Notes: generated by a model from the letters alone, not told the origin. Positions 18,005-27,450 are shown, numbered from the stretch's first letter. The stretch: 64,000 nt of DNA from Blautia coccoides (GCF_034355335.1 NZ_CP136422.1:1739001-1803000); one strand, 5' to 3'. Program-made: numbers and translations.

Positions 18005-18838
18005 ATGAACGATCACGCTAGAAAAATAACGAAAAAAGTCATATTATACCTGGTTTCCCTATTTTTTCTCTTTATTTTTATTTACCCATTGTATTTTGTT
18101 ATGATATCATCCGTTAAAACGAATACAGAGATTTTTACATCACCGTTTAAATTTCCTTCGGCGTTTCATTTTGAAAATTATAAAACGGCTATTGAAATTG
18201 GAAATATAGGAAGGCAGTTTTTGAACAGTATGTTCCTGGCCGTTGTGACGCTGGCACTGACGGCGCTGGCGGCAAGCATGGTATCCTTTGCCATCTCACG
18301 TCTGCGCTTTAAGGGACAAGGGGCAGTCAGAGTCTATTTTGTCATGGGCATGATGGTGCCTATTCAGAGTATCATTGTACCTTTAGCCTGGGCGATCAAT
18401 AATTTTGACATCCGGGACAACTATCTGATCCTGATCCTGCTTTTTACGGCGTCACATATGCCTCTGGCCACCTTTATCATAACAGGCTCCATGAACAGTC
18501 TGCCCACCTCTCTGGAGGAAGCTGCGATCATTGATGGATGCAGTATATACAAAGTGTTCACCAGAATTATCCTGCCGCTTGTAAAGCCTGCCATTGCCAC
18601 TGTGGGGATATTTGTATTTATGTATACCTGGAATGACCTTCTGGTCTCCATGGTATTCATCGGAAAAGCAGAACTCAGAACCATTTCTGTGGGTCTGCTG
18701 AATTTTGTAGGGGCCAGAAAAAGTGATTACGGTGCGCTGATGGCAGCCATTTTCATAGCTATTCTGCCGCCTCTTACCATGTATCTGGTGCTTCAGGAAA
18801 ATGTGGTTAAAGGACTGACAAGCGGAGCCAATAAATAA
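18005..18838 (+). CDS. ABC sugar transporter permease, UgpE/MalG type
   Basis: 277 aa with six predicted membrane segments and the EAA loop EEAAIIDGCSIYKVFTRIILP. It begins nine bases after the preceding stop with AAGGAGG and completes the heterodimeric channel. The C-terminus ends in the usual VVKGLTSGANK-type tail. Confidence 0.93.
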   Translation: MNDHARKITKKVILYLVSLFFLFIFIYPLYFVMISSVKTNTEIFTSPFKFPSAFHFENYKTAIEIGNIGRQFLNSMFLAVVTLALTALAASMVSFAISRLRFKGQGAVRVYFVMGMMVPIQSIIVPLAWAINNFDIRDNYLILILLFTASHMPLATFIITGSMNSLPTSLEEAAIIDGCSIYKVFTRIILPLVKPAIATVGIFVFMYTWNDLLVSMVFIGKAELRTISVGLLNFVGARKSDYGALMAAIFIAILPPLTMYLVLQENVVKGLTSGANK

Positions 18839-18855
18839 AAAAGGAGAAGAAATTT

Positions 18856-20343
18856 ATGGGGATAAAAGTTAAAGAATGGAAAGAACTGACAGATTACCGG
18901 ACACCGGAATGGATGAGAAAAGCAAAATTCGGCATTTACACTCATTGGGGTGTCTACAGTGTGCCGGCATTCGGACCGAATGTTTCCTGGTATCCATATA
19001 AGATGTACCAGGAGGGGACGGATCAGTTTGCTTATCACTGCAAACATTTCGGACATCCGTCAAAAACGGGATATAAAGATTTGATCCCTATGTTCACCGG
19101 AGAAAAATTTGATGCCGCAGAATGGGCAGAGCTGTTTAAAAAAGCAGGTGCTAAATTTGCAGGCCCGGTGGCGGAGCACCATGACGGGTTCAGCATGTGG
19201 GACAGCCGTGTGAATGAATGGAATGCGGCAGCTATGGGACCTAAGAGGGATGTGGTAGGAGAGTTGGAAAAAGCGGTGCGGGAACAGGGCATGTATTTTA
19301 TGACAGCTTTTCATCACGCAGAGAACTGGAAGTTTTACCCTCACTGGGTAAAAGAATACGACACCTCAGATCCCAGATACGCAGGCCTGTACGGAGAAGC
19401 ACACAATATGGACTGGGGTTCTGATAAGAGATATATGCCGGAACCGATCCGCTGGTCTAATACCATGGACGGAGCCATAGACAGGCAGTGGATAGCCCAG
19501 GACCTTCCAAGTGCCGCATTCCATGAAAAGTGGTTTATAAAGCTGAAAGAGGTTATAGACGCATATAGGCCGGATTACATATGGTTTGATTTCGGTCTGG
19601 CCTTTATCAATGATTTTTACCAGAGAAAATTTCTGACGTATTACAGGGATATGGCAGAGAAAAACAGACAGGAGACAGCAGTTTCCTATAAATGGAACCA
19701 TCTGCCCGTGGGAGCCGGTCTGATTGATCTGGAACAGGGAAGATTTGCTGAAGCTACATATCATGACTGGATCACCGACACCACCGTGGACGCAGGGGAA
19801 GCATGGGGATATATGCAGGATGCAGAGTATAAATCAGCCAAATCCCTGATCCACTATCTGCTGGACAATGTGAGTAAAAACGGATATCTGCTTCTGAATG
19901 TGGGACCAAAGCCGGATGGAACGATTCCCGAAGAAGCCCGAAAAATCCTTCTGGAAATGGGAGAATGGCTTGAAGAGAACGGGGAAGCTGTCTATGATAC
20001 TACACCATGGCGCACAGCAGAGGAAGGACCTACAAAAATGACAGGCTCCGGTGCTTTTTGTGAGATGGATGAAGTGGAATATACACCGAGAGACATTCGG
20101 TATACCATGAGGGACGAATATATCTATGCATCCGCGCTGGGAAAAATAGGAGACAAGACGGCACTGCACCATATACTTCCGATGGTCTATAAAGAGGAGA
20201 TTGAGAGCATAAGCGTTCTGGGTGACGGACGGCCGCTTACATGGACTGCAAAAGATGACGTACTCCTTATTGACACAGCAAATGTCAGGAAGAACAACAT
20301 TGCCACTGTCCTGAAGATCAAGAGAAAGAATATTTACGGATGA
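18856..20343 (+). CDS. Alpha-L-fucosidase, GH29
   Basis: Retaining glycosidase releasing L-fucose. The N-terminus has the family signature KFGIYTHWGVYSVPAF; AEHHDGFSMWDS follows. The nucleophile is probably Asp245 in IWFDFGLAF, which departs from the usual WFDG. The C-terminal part has NGYLLLNVGPKPDGTIP. It is 495 aa with no signal peptide, so it acts in the cytoplasm on imported fucosides. RBS AAGGAGAAG. Confidence 0.9.
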   Translation: MGIKVKEWKELTDYRTPEWMRKAKFGIYTHWGVYSVPAFGPNVSWYPYKMYQEGTDQFAYHCKHFGHPSKTGYKDLIPMFTGEKFDAAEWAELFKKAGAKFAGPVAEHHDGFSMWDSRVNEWNAAAMGPKRDVVGELEKAVREQGMYFMTAFHHAENWKFYPHWVKEYDTSDPRYAGLYGEAHNMDWGSDKRYMPEPIRWSNTMDGAIDRQWIAQDLPSAAFHEKWFIKLKEVIDAYRPDYIWFDFGLAFINDFYQRKFLTYYRDMAEKNRQETAVSYKWNHLPVGAGLIDLEQGRFAEATYHDWITDTTVDAGEAWGYMQDAEYKSAKSLIHYLLDNVSKNGYLLLNVGPKPDGTIPEEARKILLEMGEWLEENGEAVYDTTPWRTAEEGPTKMTGSGAFCEMDEVEYTPRDIRYTMRDEYIYASALGKIGDKTALHHILPMVYKEEIESISVLGDGRPLTWTAKDDVLLIDTANVRKNNIATVLKIKRKNIYG

Positions 20344-20356
20344 CGGGGGCGTGCAT

Positions 20357-21526
20357 ATGAACAAACGGTTTGAATATGAGCAGACAACAAAAATTATTTT
20401 CGGAAAGGGCAGCATTGTAGAACTTCCCGGTTTGGCAGCGGGATTTGGTGATAAGATCCTTCTGGTCACGAGCAGGAAAAAGTCCACCAGGGAAAAATTG
20501 TATGATGGAATCATAGAAAGCCTGAAAAGCAGCGGACTTACTGTTTGGCACTTTGATAACGTAGCACAAAACCCCACCACAAAATGCGTGGAGGAGGGTA
20601 CCGCTGTTGCAAAAAAAGAAGGATGTCAGGCAGTGATAGGCCTTGGGGGTGGTTCTGTCATGGATACGGCAAAAGCCATTGCTGTGACGGCGGCCAGCGG
20701 AGGCAAGGCGTGGGATCATCTGTTTTTTAAAAGTCCGCAGCCAAAAGCCACGCTGCCTGTGATCGCGGTACCGACAACCGCGGGTACAGGGTCACAGGTG
20801 ACGCAGGTAGCGGTCATGACAGAGACAGAGACCTGTACTAAGAGCGCTATTTTCAACAATTTGATCTATCCCCGCGTTGCACTGATCGATCCTGAACTTA
20901 CCGTTTCCATGCCGGCCCATATAACAGCGTCCACCGGATTTGATGCGTTCTGTCACTGCTTTGAAAGCTATATCAATGTCAAGGCTTCTCCGTATACGGA
21001 CATGATCGCACTTGAGGGTATGAAGTACACTGTGGAATATCTGAGAAGAGCAGTGAAAAACGGTGAGGATATGGACGCCAGAGAAGGAATGGCCTGGGCA
21101 GACACGTGCGGTGGGCTGGCGATTGCCAATGCAGGAGTGACGCTTCCCCATGGTGTGGGCATGACTATTAGCGGCCATTGCCCCCAGATCATGCACGGGG
21201 AATCTCTGGCCTTGATATACCCGTCCTTTTTGCAGTTTACCTGTCCGGCGGCGGAGAAAAAATTTGCAGAAGTTGGGCGTATCTTCAATCCTGCCCTGAG
21301 AGAGGCACCTGATGCCAAAGCCGCGTCAGAGTGCTGCAGGGAAATAGAAAAACTCATGAAAGATATAGGAATGTGGCTGAATTTCCCTCAATTTGGTGTG
21401 GAATATGATATACTTAGGAAGATAGCAGAGAGGGGACATGAACTGCCTGATTATCAGGCAAACCCCAGAATCGCGGATATAGAAGAAATCTACAGAGAGC
21501 TGAAGGAGGGATATGATCGTGTCTGA
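20357..21526 (+). CDS. Iron-containing alcohol dehydrogenase
   Basis: Group III Fe-ADH, about 389 aa. The NAD site GGGSVMDTAKAI, PTTAGTGSQ and the metal-binding His residues in FDAFCHCFE and LPHGVGMTISGHCP are visible. ATG 20357 is preferred over an in-frame GTG at 20351. Family members in deoxysugar pathways reduce lactaldehyde or oxidise related alcohols; with the fucosidase a role in L-fucose or lactaldehyde metabolism is likely but not shown. The end overlaps the next gene by 14 bp. Confidence 0.85.
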   Translation: MNKRFEYEQTTKIIFGKGSIVELPGLAAGFGDKILLVTSRKKSTREKLYDGIIESLKSSGLTVWHFDNVAQNPTTKCVEEGTAVAKKEGCQAVIGLGGGSVMDTAKAIAVTAASGGKAWDHLFFKSPQPKATLPVIAVPTTAGTGSQVTQVAVMTETETCTKSAIFNNLIYPRVALIDPELTVSMPAHITASTGFDAFCHCFESYINVKASPYTDMIALEGMKYTVEYLRRAVKNGEDMDAREGMAWADTCGGLAIANAGVTLPHGVGMTISGHCPQIMHGESLALIYPSFLQFTCPAAEKKFAEVGRIFNPALREAPDAKAASECCREIEKLMKDIGMWLNFPQFGVEYDILRKIAERGHELPDYQANPRIADIEEIYRELKEGYDRV

Positions 21527-22301
21527 AAAATCAGGAAGATATCTGGACAAACTTTTTGGACTTGAGGGCAAGACTGCTGTTGTAACGGGAGGAAACCGGG
21601 GAATTGGTCAGGTAGTTGCCAGAGGACTGGCAAATGCAGGGGCTGAGGTTGTCATATTAAGCCGTTCCGGTGGGGGCGAAACGGTAAGGATCATTCAGGA
21701 GGATGGGAATAGGGCCTATGATATCAAGGCAGATGTGACGGATGAGAAGAGCGTGGACCGGGCGGTAGAAGAGATTGAGAAGAGAAGCGGCGGTATTCAT
21801 GTGCTGTTCAACAATGCCGGTATCTGCATCCACAAAAGTACCTTTGAGGCCAGTATCGAGGAATTCAGGCGTGTGGTTGATGTGAACCTGACCGGGGAGT
21901 ATATTATGGCCCGCAGCGCTGCAAAGCTTATGGTACGGAAAAAGATACACGGAAGCATCATCAACATGGCATCCATGTCAGGTACCATTGTGAACATACC
22001 TCAGTGGCAGGCCTCCTATAATGCCTCAAAAGCCGGTGTGATACATCTGACAAAGTCTCTGGCTCTGGAATGGATTCCCTACGGAATACGGGTAAACAGT
22101 TTAAGTCCCGGATACATATCCACACCAATGTCTGTCGATACACCCCAGGAGCTTAAAGATGCCTGGAAAGGCATGATGCCCTACGGCAGGATGGGGACTC
22201 CGGAAGAACTTATCGGGGCGGTTCTTTATCTGGCCGGGGATTCCTCTGCATATACGACCGGAACCGACCTGATCGTGGATGGAGCTTACGTTTGCCAATA
22301 A
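21513..22301 (+). CDS. SDR-family oxidoreductase, possible L-fucose/sugar dehydrogenase
   Basis: Classical short-chain dehydrogenase, 262 aa. The cofactor motif TGGNRGIG is near residue 23, NNAG follows, and the catalytic Tyr/Lys are in YNASKAG. The C-terminus (GRMGTPEEL, YTTGTDLIVDGAY) resembles gluconate-5-dehydrogenase-like and fucose dehydrogenase SDRs. GGAGGGAT precedes the ATG inside the upstream gene. Substrate inferred only from the operon. Confidence 0.85.
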   Translation: MIVSEKSGRYLDKLFGLEGKTAVVTGGNRGIGQVVARGLANAGAEVVILSRSGGGETVRIIQEDGNRAYDIKADVTDEKSVDRAVEEIEKRSGGIHVLFNNAGICIHKSTFEASIEEFRRVVDVNLTGEYIMARSAAKLMVRKKIHGSIINMASMSGTIVNIPQWQASYNASKAGVIHLTKSLALEWIPYGIRVNSLSPGYISTPMSVDTPQELKDAWKGMMPYGRMGTPEELIGAVLYLAGDSSAYTTGTDLIVDGAYVCQ

Positions 22302-22332
22302 GATTCCCGCAGCTTTTGTCGAACACATTTTC

Positions 22333-22360
22333 TTGCATTTTTTTCATCCCCTGCTATAAT
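22333..22360 (+). promoter_or_regulatory. Promoter of MerR-type gene
   Basis: TTGCAT (22333-22338), a 16-bp spacer and TATAAT (22355-22360). The following leader contains CTGAACAGTTGCG, resembling the end of the dispersed repeat family seen at 33484. Confidence 0.75.
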
Positions 22361-22430
22361 ATTCCTTAAAGAAAGACGCAAACTTTGAAGATACTGAACA
22401 GTTGCGACGCAAAATGGAAGGGGTCAGTGT

Positions 22431-23153
22431 ATGAGTGAAACCAGCTATTCGGTTTCTGAAACGGCGAAGCTTTTGGACGTGCAGTCACATGTCCTGCGCT
22501 TTTGGGAAGAGGAGCTGCATCTGCCGATCGACAGAAACGAAATGGGGCACAGATACTACACCCGATATGATATCCAGGTACTTCTGGCTATTAAAGAACT
22601 GAAGAAAAAGGGACTTGCATTAAAAGAAATCGGCAGCCTGATTCCCTTTTTATATAAGGATGAGGAAAACCGGGATGAGACAGAACAAAGGACAACCGGC
22701 AGCCGGGAGAAAGTGACTGAAACGGTACAGCAAAAAACACCGGAGCCGGCAGGACAGAGACCGGCAGAGCAGAGAAGAGAAATACCTACATCAAGGAAAA
22801 GCAAAAGGGCAGCTGCAAGAAAAGCGGCCTCCAGAAAGAACAGGCCGGTTCAGAATCATAACCCGGTTCAGAATCATAACTCCGCTCAGGAAAAGAACCG
22901 TGCAGTCACCGGCAAAACGCGGCAGGCGCCAGTACAGGCTGAGGCGGAAGCTGAAAGCCAGGTTCCGGCAGAGTTTATGGAAATACTGGACAGGTTGGTA
23001 AAAGAGCGGATGCGGACCCTTCATTCCGGGGAAGAACGCTATAAAAGGCTGGATGAGAGAATCAGAATCTGTCAGAAATCCCGCAGGGAAGTGGCGGCGG
23101 CCATGGAGCAGGAGCGGCAGAAGAATAAAAAATTGTTTAAGAAAAAAAGATAA
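22431..23153 (+). CDS. MerR-family regulator with long disordered basic tail
   Basis: The N-terminal MerR HTH (YSVSETAKLLDVQSHVLRFW) and a following helix (IQVLLAIKELKKKGLALKEI) occupy about 70 residues. The rest of the 240 aa is low-complexity, rich in Glu/Lys/Arg/Gln, with an in-frame 18-bp duplication encoding PVQNHN twice, and ends in a charged coiled coil (residues about 180-240). The Cys effector residues of metal-type MerR proteins are absent. Target unknown. RBS AAGGGG. Confidence 0.8.
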   Translation: MSETSYSVSETAKLLDVQSHVLRFWEEELHLPIDRNEMGHRYYTRYDIQVLLAIKELKKKGLALKEIGSLIPFLYKDEENRDETEQRTTGSREKVTETVQQKTPEPAGQRPAEQRREIPTSRKSKRAAARKAASRKNRPVQNHNPVQNHNSAQEKNRAVTGKTRQAPVQAEAEAESQVPAEFMEILDRLVKERMRTLHSGEERYKRLDERIRICQKSRREVAAAMEQERQKNKKLFKKKR

Positions 23154-23160
23154 TAAAAAA

Positions 23161-23197
23161 ACACAAACCTGCAGTAAAACAGGTTTGTGTTTTTTTT
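23161..23197. terminator. Bidirectional terminator
   Basis: Stem ACACAAACCTG/CAGGTTTGTGT with A/T tracts on both sides, shared by the MerR gene and the ferredoxin gene on the opposite strand. Confidence 0.9.
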
Positions 23198-23198
23198 A

Positions 23199-23411
<213 letters not shown>

Positions 23412-23479
23412 TTATCCCCGCGTCAGCGCAGCGGTAAAATTCGGAACATCCGTTGGTATAAGATTCAGTTCTTACGCAT

Positions 23480-23508
23480 ATTCTAATATATTTGGTATTA
23501 GAATACAA
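23480..23508 (-). promoter_or_regulatory. Promoter of ferredoxin gene
   Basis: Minus strand TTGTAT (23508-23503), a 17-bp spacer and TAGAAT (23485-23480). It gives a leader of about 105 nt with a GC-rich hairpin near 23415-23435. Confidence 0.65.
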
Positions 23509-23679
23509 GTCTTTATTTCTAAACAATCCGTGAATTATTCTTGTTTGCAGGCAAGTGGGCTATCCGGCGGGAAATGGAGTTCAAGTCTGCAGACAGGAGT
23601 ACCAGCTGTCCGTTTCAAGGCATCTGCTGTGATCACTGCCACAATTTTTGGAAAGAAAAAGAAAACCGGAGAAAAACAG

Positions 23680-23708
23680 TTGAATATAGGAGAAAAAGAG
23701 TTTATAAT
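23680..23708 (+). promoter_or_regulatory. Promoter of DUF1858 gene
   Basis: TTGAAT (23680-23685), a 17-bp spacer and TATAAT (23703-23708). The segment 23510-23679 holds a weak Cys-containing frame but no convincing gene. Confidence 0.7.
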
Positions 23709-23740
23709 AATACACAGTACGAAAAAAGGAGGAAACTATC

Positions 23741-23941
23741 ATGACAATTTCCAAAGATATGACAATCGGCGAATTACTCCGTGTGGATGAAAATATTGTT
23801 CCGATTCTGATGAGAGCCGGTATGCACTGCATCGGCTGTCCTTCCGCTCAGGGTGAAAGCCTGGAAGAAGCTGCTATGGTTCATGGAATTGATGCAGATG
23901 TTCTGGCTGCTCAGATCAACGATTTTCTGGCAGATAAATAA
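23741..23941 (+). CDS. DUF1858 domain protein
   Basis: 66-aa protein matching the ScdA-N/DUF1858 fold: MTIGELL...[19 protein letters not shown], with the conserved CxxC (CIGC). Relatives are linked to iron-sulfur or redox repair and hybrid-cluster proteins; the exact role is unknown. It has its own promoter, a strong AAAGGAGG and its own terminator. Confidence 0.88.
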   Translation: MTISKDMTIGELLRVDENIVPILMRAGMHCIGCPSAQGESLEEAAMVHGIDADVLAAQINDFLADK

Positions 23942-23950
23942 TTGAAGATG

Positions 23951-23998
23951 AAAAGCCCCGGCGGTCTCCATAAAAATGGATATCCGCCGGGGCTTTTT
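23951..23998 (+). terminator. Terminator of DUF1858 gene
   Basis: Stem AAAAGCCCCGGCGG/CCGCCGGGGCTTTT with an inner extension and a T run. Confidence 0.92.
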
Positions 23999-24010
23999 AC
24001 CAGCATCCGG

Positions 24011-24754
24011 TTATAGGGCTGCCAATTTCTGTAGTGCTTTGCCGGCAATAATGCGTTCGGCGTGTTCCCTCAGATAAGCTTCGCCTGCCTGTGAAAAAGC
24101 ACTGCCTTTTCCGTATTCGGAAAGCATGTTGCAGACTTTATTAAAATCGGACGGGGTGTTCTCTGACTGGTGAATGACCAGTTCATATTCCCCTGTTGCA
24201 CCGTCCTTGTAGAGGGAGTTCTCTCCCTGGAAGAAATTGTTCAGACCGCGGGCTGCGCGGATCACGCCGTCCAGGTCCTGAAAACGGTACTGCCGTATAA
24301 GACGGACCGGTACTTCCGGTGACTCTGTCGGCGCTGGTGTTTTCACTCCCTTTTTCTTGGCTGCGCTTTTTGCTTTGGCCTCATAAATTTTCTGGAATAC
24401 ATCAATGATGTCATCAGCTCCTTCAAATTCTAAAGGCGGCTGTGAATTATCTCCTGCAGGTCCGCCGAAAGGCGTAAACTTGGAAAAACGTGTGTCCAGT
24501 TCCTCGGGATCTTCCACCTTGGTAATGATCAAGATAATGCTGTCCGCAGAAACCGGAATCGCCTCAATCATCAGCGGTATATTATCGGCTTCAAAACCGA
24601 ATTCATAGTTTGCCTGCTGCATCATATCACGGAACAGGTCTTTGGCCTTTTCCGTACCATAAGCCAGTTCACTTAAACGAATCTGACGGTCTTCCAGATC
24701 AGCCTTTGTGAGCGTGCAACGTATCTGGTTGTCGTTGATTTTTTCTATCTTCAT
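24011..24754 (-). CDS. mecA: Adaptor protein MecA
   Basis: ClpC adaptor that delivers substrates for degradation. The N-terminal domain (KIEKINDNQIRCTLTKADLEDR) and the C-terminal ClpC-binding domain (RQYRFQDLDGVIRAARGL) are joined by an acidic/Lys-rich linker (residues about 100-145). At 247 aa it is slightly longer than Bacillus MecA. RBS AGGATG on the minus strand. Bacillus-type competence is not implied; in Clostridia the role is probably general proteolysis. Confidence 0.9.
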   Translation of the reverse strand: MKIEKINDNQIRCTLTKADLEDRQIRLSELAYGTEKAKDLFRDMMQQANYEFGFEADNIPLMIEAIPVSADSIILIITKVEDPEELDTRFSKFTPFGGPAGDNSQPPLEFEGADDIIDVFQKIYEAKAKSAAKKKGVKTPAPTESPEVPVRLIRQYRFQDLDGVIRAARGLNNFFQGENSLYKDGATGEYELVIHQSENTPSDFNKVCNMLSEYGKGSAFSQAGEAYLREHAERIIAGKALQKLAAL

Positions 24755-24823
24755 TTTATCACATCCTGTCTATCTGTCAGTTCTGCCCTTCAGGCAAAAC
24801 AAAGATGCTGGTATCTCACTTAT

Positions 24824-24864
24824 ATTATATACTATGAAACGCAGGTATGTAAAGCGCTTCATAC
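24824..24864 (-). promoter_or_regulatory. mecA promoter with cre-like palindrome
   Basis: Minus strand TTACAT (24852-24847), a 17-bp spacer and TATAAT (24829-24824). The near-palindrome 24845-24864 (GTATG..AAGCGCTT..CATAC) covers the -35 and resembles a catabolite-responsive element. Confidence 0.5.
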
Positions 24865-24931
24865 TTTTTTCATATATGTGGAAAAAAGTAAAAATATGAT
24901 CAAAATAAGAAATAATTACATAAAATGGCTT

Positions 24932-25257
24932 GCTAAGTCAAATTCATATATGATATAATGATTTCCACAGACAAAGAAGGAGTGCTGTAAAATTTTTTAC
25001 AGAGGGGAGTGATGACATCCCGTAGGCCTTCGTCAATGACAATATTCTTAATTTTCATTTCAGGCGGCGTCTGACCGCAGGCAGAGAGTACATTCTGTAC
25101 GATTTGCATGATCCCATGTGACAGAGAACACAGACTATGGATATATTTTTTATGGGGATTACAGCGCCTTTCTTTATCTGTAATATTGGAACCGCGTTTC
25201 AAGAAGAAAGGAGAGGGCAGAGGTATAATATATCACGAACTGCTGTCCACAGTAAAC
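24932..25257 (+). other. Region with weak promoter and a 20-codon frame, no firm gene
   Basis: TTGCTA (24932-24937), an 18-bp spacer and TATAAT give a possible plus-strand promoter. Downstream, GAGGGGAGTG precedes a 20-codon frame (ATG 25012: MTSRRPSSMTIFLIFISGGV). A palindrome CTGTAAAA/TTTTACAG lies at about 24985-25001. The minus strand reads 89 open codons without a start signal. I see no convincing gene. Confidence 0.3.
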
Positions 25258-25473
25258 ATGAAGAAAGACAAGGAAACTTCAGCGCTCCGGTGTGAACTGG
25301 AAACCTACCGGCGTCAGGGGATTCCCCTTATGCTGAACGGAAGTCCGAGCACTCCGGAAGAAATTGAACAGGCATGCAGTGTCGCAGAGGAAGGTGTCTA
25401 TATGCGGGACTATGTGCAGAATGAGAGAGGGGAGGTTGAAAAGCTGCAGTTTGATTTCGTGAAAAACGAGTAA
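25258..25473 (+). CDS. Conserved-looking hypothetical protein, 71 aa
   Basis: A small soluble acidic protein with a helical first half (LRCELETYRRQGI), then LMLNGSPSTPEEIEQAC and EGVYMRDYVQNERGEVEKLQFDFV. The composition looks coding, and the STPEEI segment reads like a helix cap. I do not recognise the family. ATG 25258 lacks a good ribosome site; AAAGGAGAG at 25206 would suit a start about 40 bases earlier, but no ATG, GTG or TTG sits there. Start uncertain. Confidence 0.5.
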   Translation: MKKDKETSALRCELETYRRQGIPLMLNGSPSTPEEIEQACSVAEEGVYMRDYVQNERGEVEKLQFDFVKNE

Positions 25474-25684
25474 GCCATTTAGGAAACCCTGTGATATTTG
25501 CGTTCCCGGTATGTATGACAGGGGGCCGGAACAGGGGGGATCTCTGTGCTTGTGAGGGATTTTCCCCAATCCGGCTGTTAAGTTCTACTATTAAAAAAAT
25601 ATAAATTGTCGAAGAAAGTAATGACGAACGAAAAAAGTATGTTATAATGGTGGAGAAATGCGAGAAAAAATAAGGAGTTAAATT

Positions 25685-27403
25685 ATGAGTCAAAAGAAGA
25701 GAAGGCGGAGAAGGAGAAGGAACAGCAATGCCGTTATGGTACTGGTAGTTATCCTTCTCATAGTAGTGGTTGCAGCTGTGGGAGTGCTGACTGCCGCGAT
25801 CAAGAGACGTACACCTTCCGATACGAGAATGGATCTGAACACGTATTATGGATTGGAGAAAGAGGATGATGTGGCCTTAGTGCTCCAGAATACAGTGAGT
25901 GAAGCGAAGGGTAAATTGATGGATGGACACGTCTATCTGGATTACGATACCGTGTCAAATGTGCTGGGAGGGCGTTTTTACTGGGAAGCGGACAGCTCAC
26001 AGATGCTTTACACCACACCAAATGAGATTCTTACCATAGCACCGGAGAGCACTGCTTATACAGTGAACGGTGAAAATAAAGACGAAGGCTATAAGATCAT
26101 CCGCCAGACCGATGATAAAATTTATCTGGCACTTGATTTTATTCAGAAATATATGAAAATCACCAGTACGGTGACAGAAAACCCCAACAAGGCGGTAATT
26201 CGCTACCAGTGGGGGAGTGAAAAGATCGTAAAAGCGAAGAATGACACGGTGATCCGTTACCGGGGCGGCATCAAGAGCGATATTTTGGCAGATGTGGCAA
26301 AAGGTACGGAACTGACATTGATAGAAGAGCTGGACAATTGGTCTCAGGTGGCAACTCCGGACGGCTTCAACGGCTATGTGGCAAAAGAAGACCTGACAGC
26401 GTCAGAGGAGAAGGACGTGGAGTATGACGGCAGCTATAAAGAAGAGTTTACCAGTCTCACAAGAGATCATAAGATCAATCTGGCGTGGCATCAGGTTACC
26501 TCTGAGGATGCCAATGCCGGGCTAGCCCAGACGCTGGAGGGCATAACAGGGATCAATGTGATTTCTCCCACGTGGTTTTCCGTCACGGGGGCAGAGGGAA
26601 CCATCTCCTCCCTGGCCAGTGCGGATTATGTGAAGCTGGCCCATGAAAAGGGGCTGGAAGTCTGGGGCCTGATCGATAATTTCAACAAAGATGTGAGCAC
26701 TCTGGACACGCTGTCAAACCGCACATCCAGAGAACATCTCATTCAGAAACTCATAGAAGAAGCGGCAAGAGTGGGTCTGGACGGCATTAACGTGGATTTT
26801 GAGACGCTGACCCAGGAGGAAGCACCTCATTTTATCCAGTTTATCCGCGAACTGTCCATTTCCTGCCGGAAAAACAATCTGGTTCTGTCCATAGATGATC
26901 CGGTTCCGCAGTTTACTTCCTTTTATAATAGGAAAGAACAGGGAATCGTGGCAGATTATGTCATTATCATGGGGTATGATGAGCATACAGACGGAACTGA
27001 GAAAGCAGGTTCTGTTGCCTCCCTGCCATTTGTGGAGGAGGGAATTCAGCAGACATTGAAGGAGGTTCCGAAGAATAAGGTGATCAATGGGGTTCCCTTC
27101 TATACGAGACTTTGGTTTACGGACAATGCCGGAACTGTGACGAGTGAGATTATGGGTATGGACCAGGCAGATAAGATTGTGGCAGAGATGGGTATGGAAA
27201 AGTATTGGAACAAAGAGGTTTCACAAAATTATGCGGAACTGGCTACAGATAACGGCCTGTATCAGATATGGCTGGAGGATGAGCAGTCACTGGATGCCAA
27301 GATGCAGTTGATACAAAAGTATGAGCTGGGAGGCGTGGCAGAATGGAAACTGGGATTTGAGAGAGCTGATGTGTGGAACACCATCAGCCAGTACCTGCAG
27401 TAA
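25685..27403 (+). CDS. Membrane-anchored GH18 glycosidase-like protein with SH3 domain
   Basis: 572 aa. A basic N-terminus (RRRRRRR) and one membrane helix (about residues 16-38) anchor it outside the cell. A stalk-like domain (residues 60-180) resembles copper-amine-oxidase N-type repeats, followed by a bacterial SH3 domain (about 184-236) and a GH18 barrel. The catalytic motif is intact: DGINVDFE at 366-373 with Glu373. Related proteins act on peptidoglycan or spore cortex; the substrate is not shown. -10 TATAAT at 25643-25648 with a weak -35. RBS AAGGAG. Confidence 0.85.
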   Translation: MSQKKRRRRRRRNSNAVMVLVVILLIVVVAAVGVLTAAIKRRTPSDTRMDLNTYYGLEKEDDVALVLQNTVSEAKGKLMDGHVYLDYDTVSNVLGGRFYWEADSSQMLYTTPNEILTIAPESTAYTVNGENKDEGYKIIRQTDDKIYLALDFIQKYMKITSTVTENPNKAVIRYQWGSEKIVKAKNDTVIRYRGGIKSDILADVAKGTELTLIEELDNWSQVATPDGFNGYVAKEDLTASEEKDVEYDGSYKEEFTSLTRDHKINLAWHQVTSEDANAGLAQTLEGITGINVISPTWFSVTGAEGTISSLASADYVKLAHEKGLEVWGLIDNFNKDVSTLDTLSNRTSREHLIQKLIEEAARVGLDGINVDFETLTQEEAPHFIQFIRELSISCRKNNLVLSIDDPVPQFTSFYNRKEQGIVADYVIIMGYDEHTDGTEKAGSVASLPFVEEGIQQTLKEVPKNKVINGVPFYTRLWFTDNAGTVTSEIMGMDQADKIVAEMGMEKYWNKEVSQNYAELATDNGLYQIWLEDEQSLDAKMQLIQKYELGGVAEWKLGFERADVWNTISQYLQ

Positions 27404-27450
27404 AGGCCAAAAACAGCAAGAATGTGATTCAGAAAGGAACAGGTGGAGTA

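Noticed and set aside
23541..23744. Plus-strand frame with Cys cluster (CPFQGICCDHC) upstream of the DUF1858 gene
   Set aside because: No good ribosome site, it overlaps the DUF1858 promoter and start, and the remainder is Lys/Arg-rich out-of-frame sequence.
24933..25202. 89-codon minus-strand frame
   Set aside because: No ribosome site or promoter on that strand, and no recognisable family, although QNVLSACGQTPPE reads somewhat like protein.
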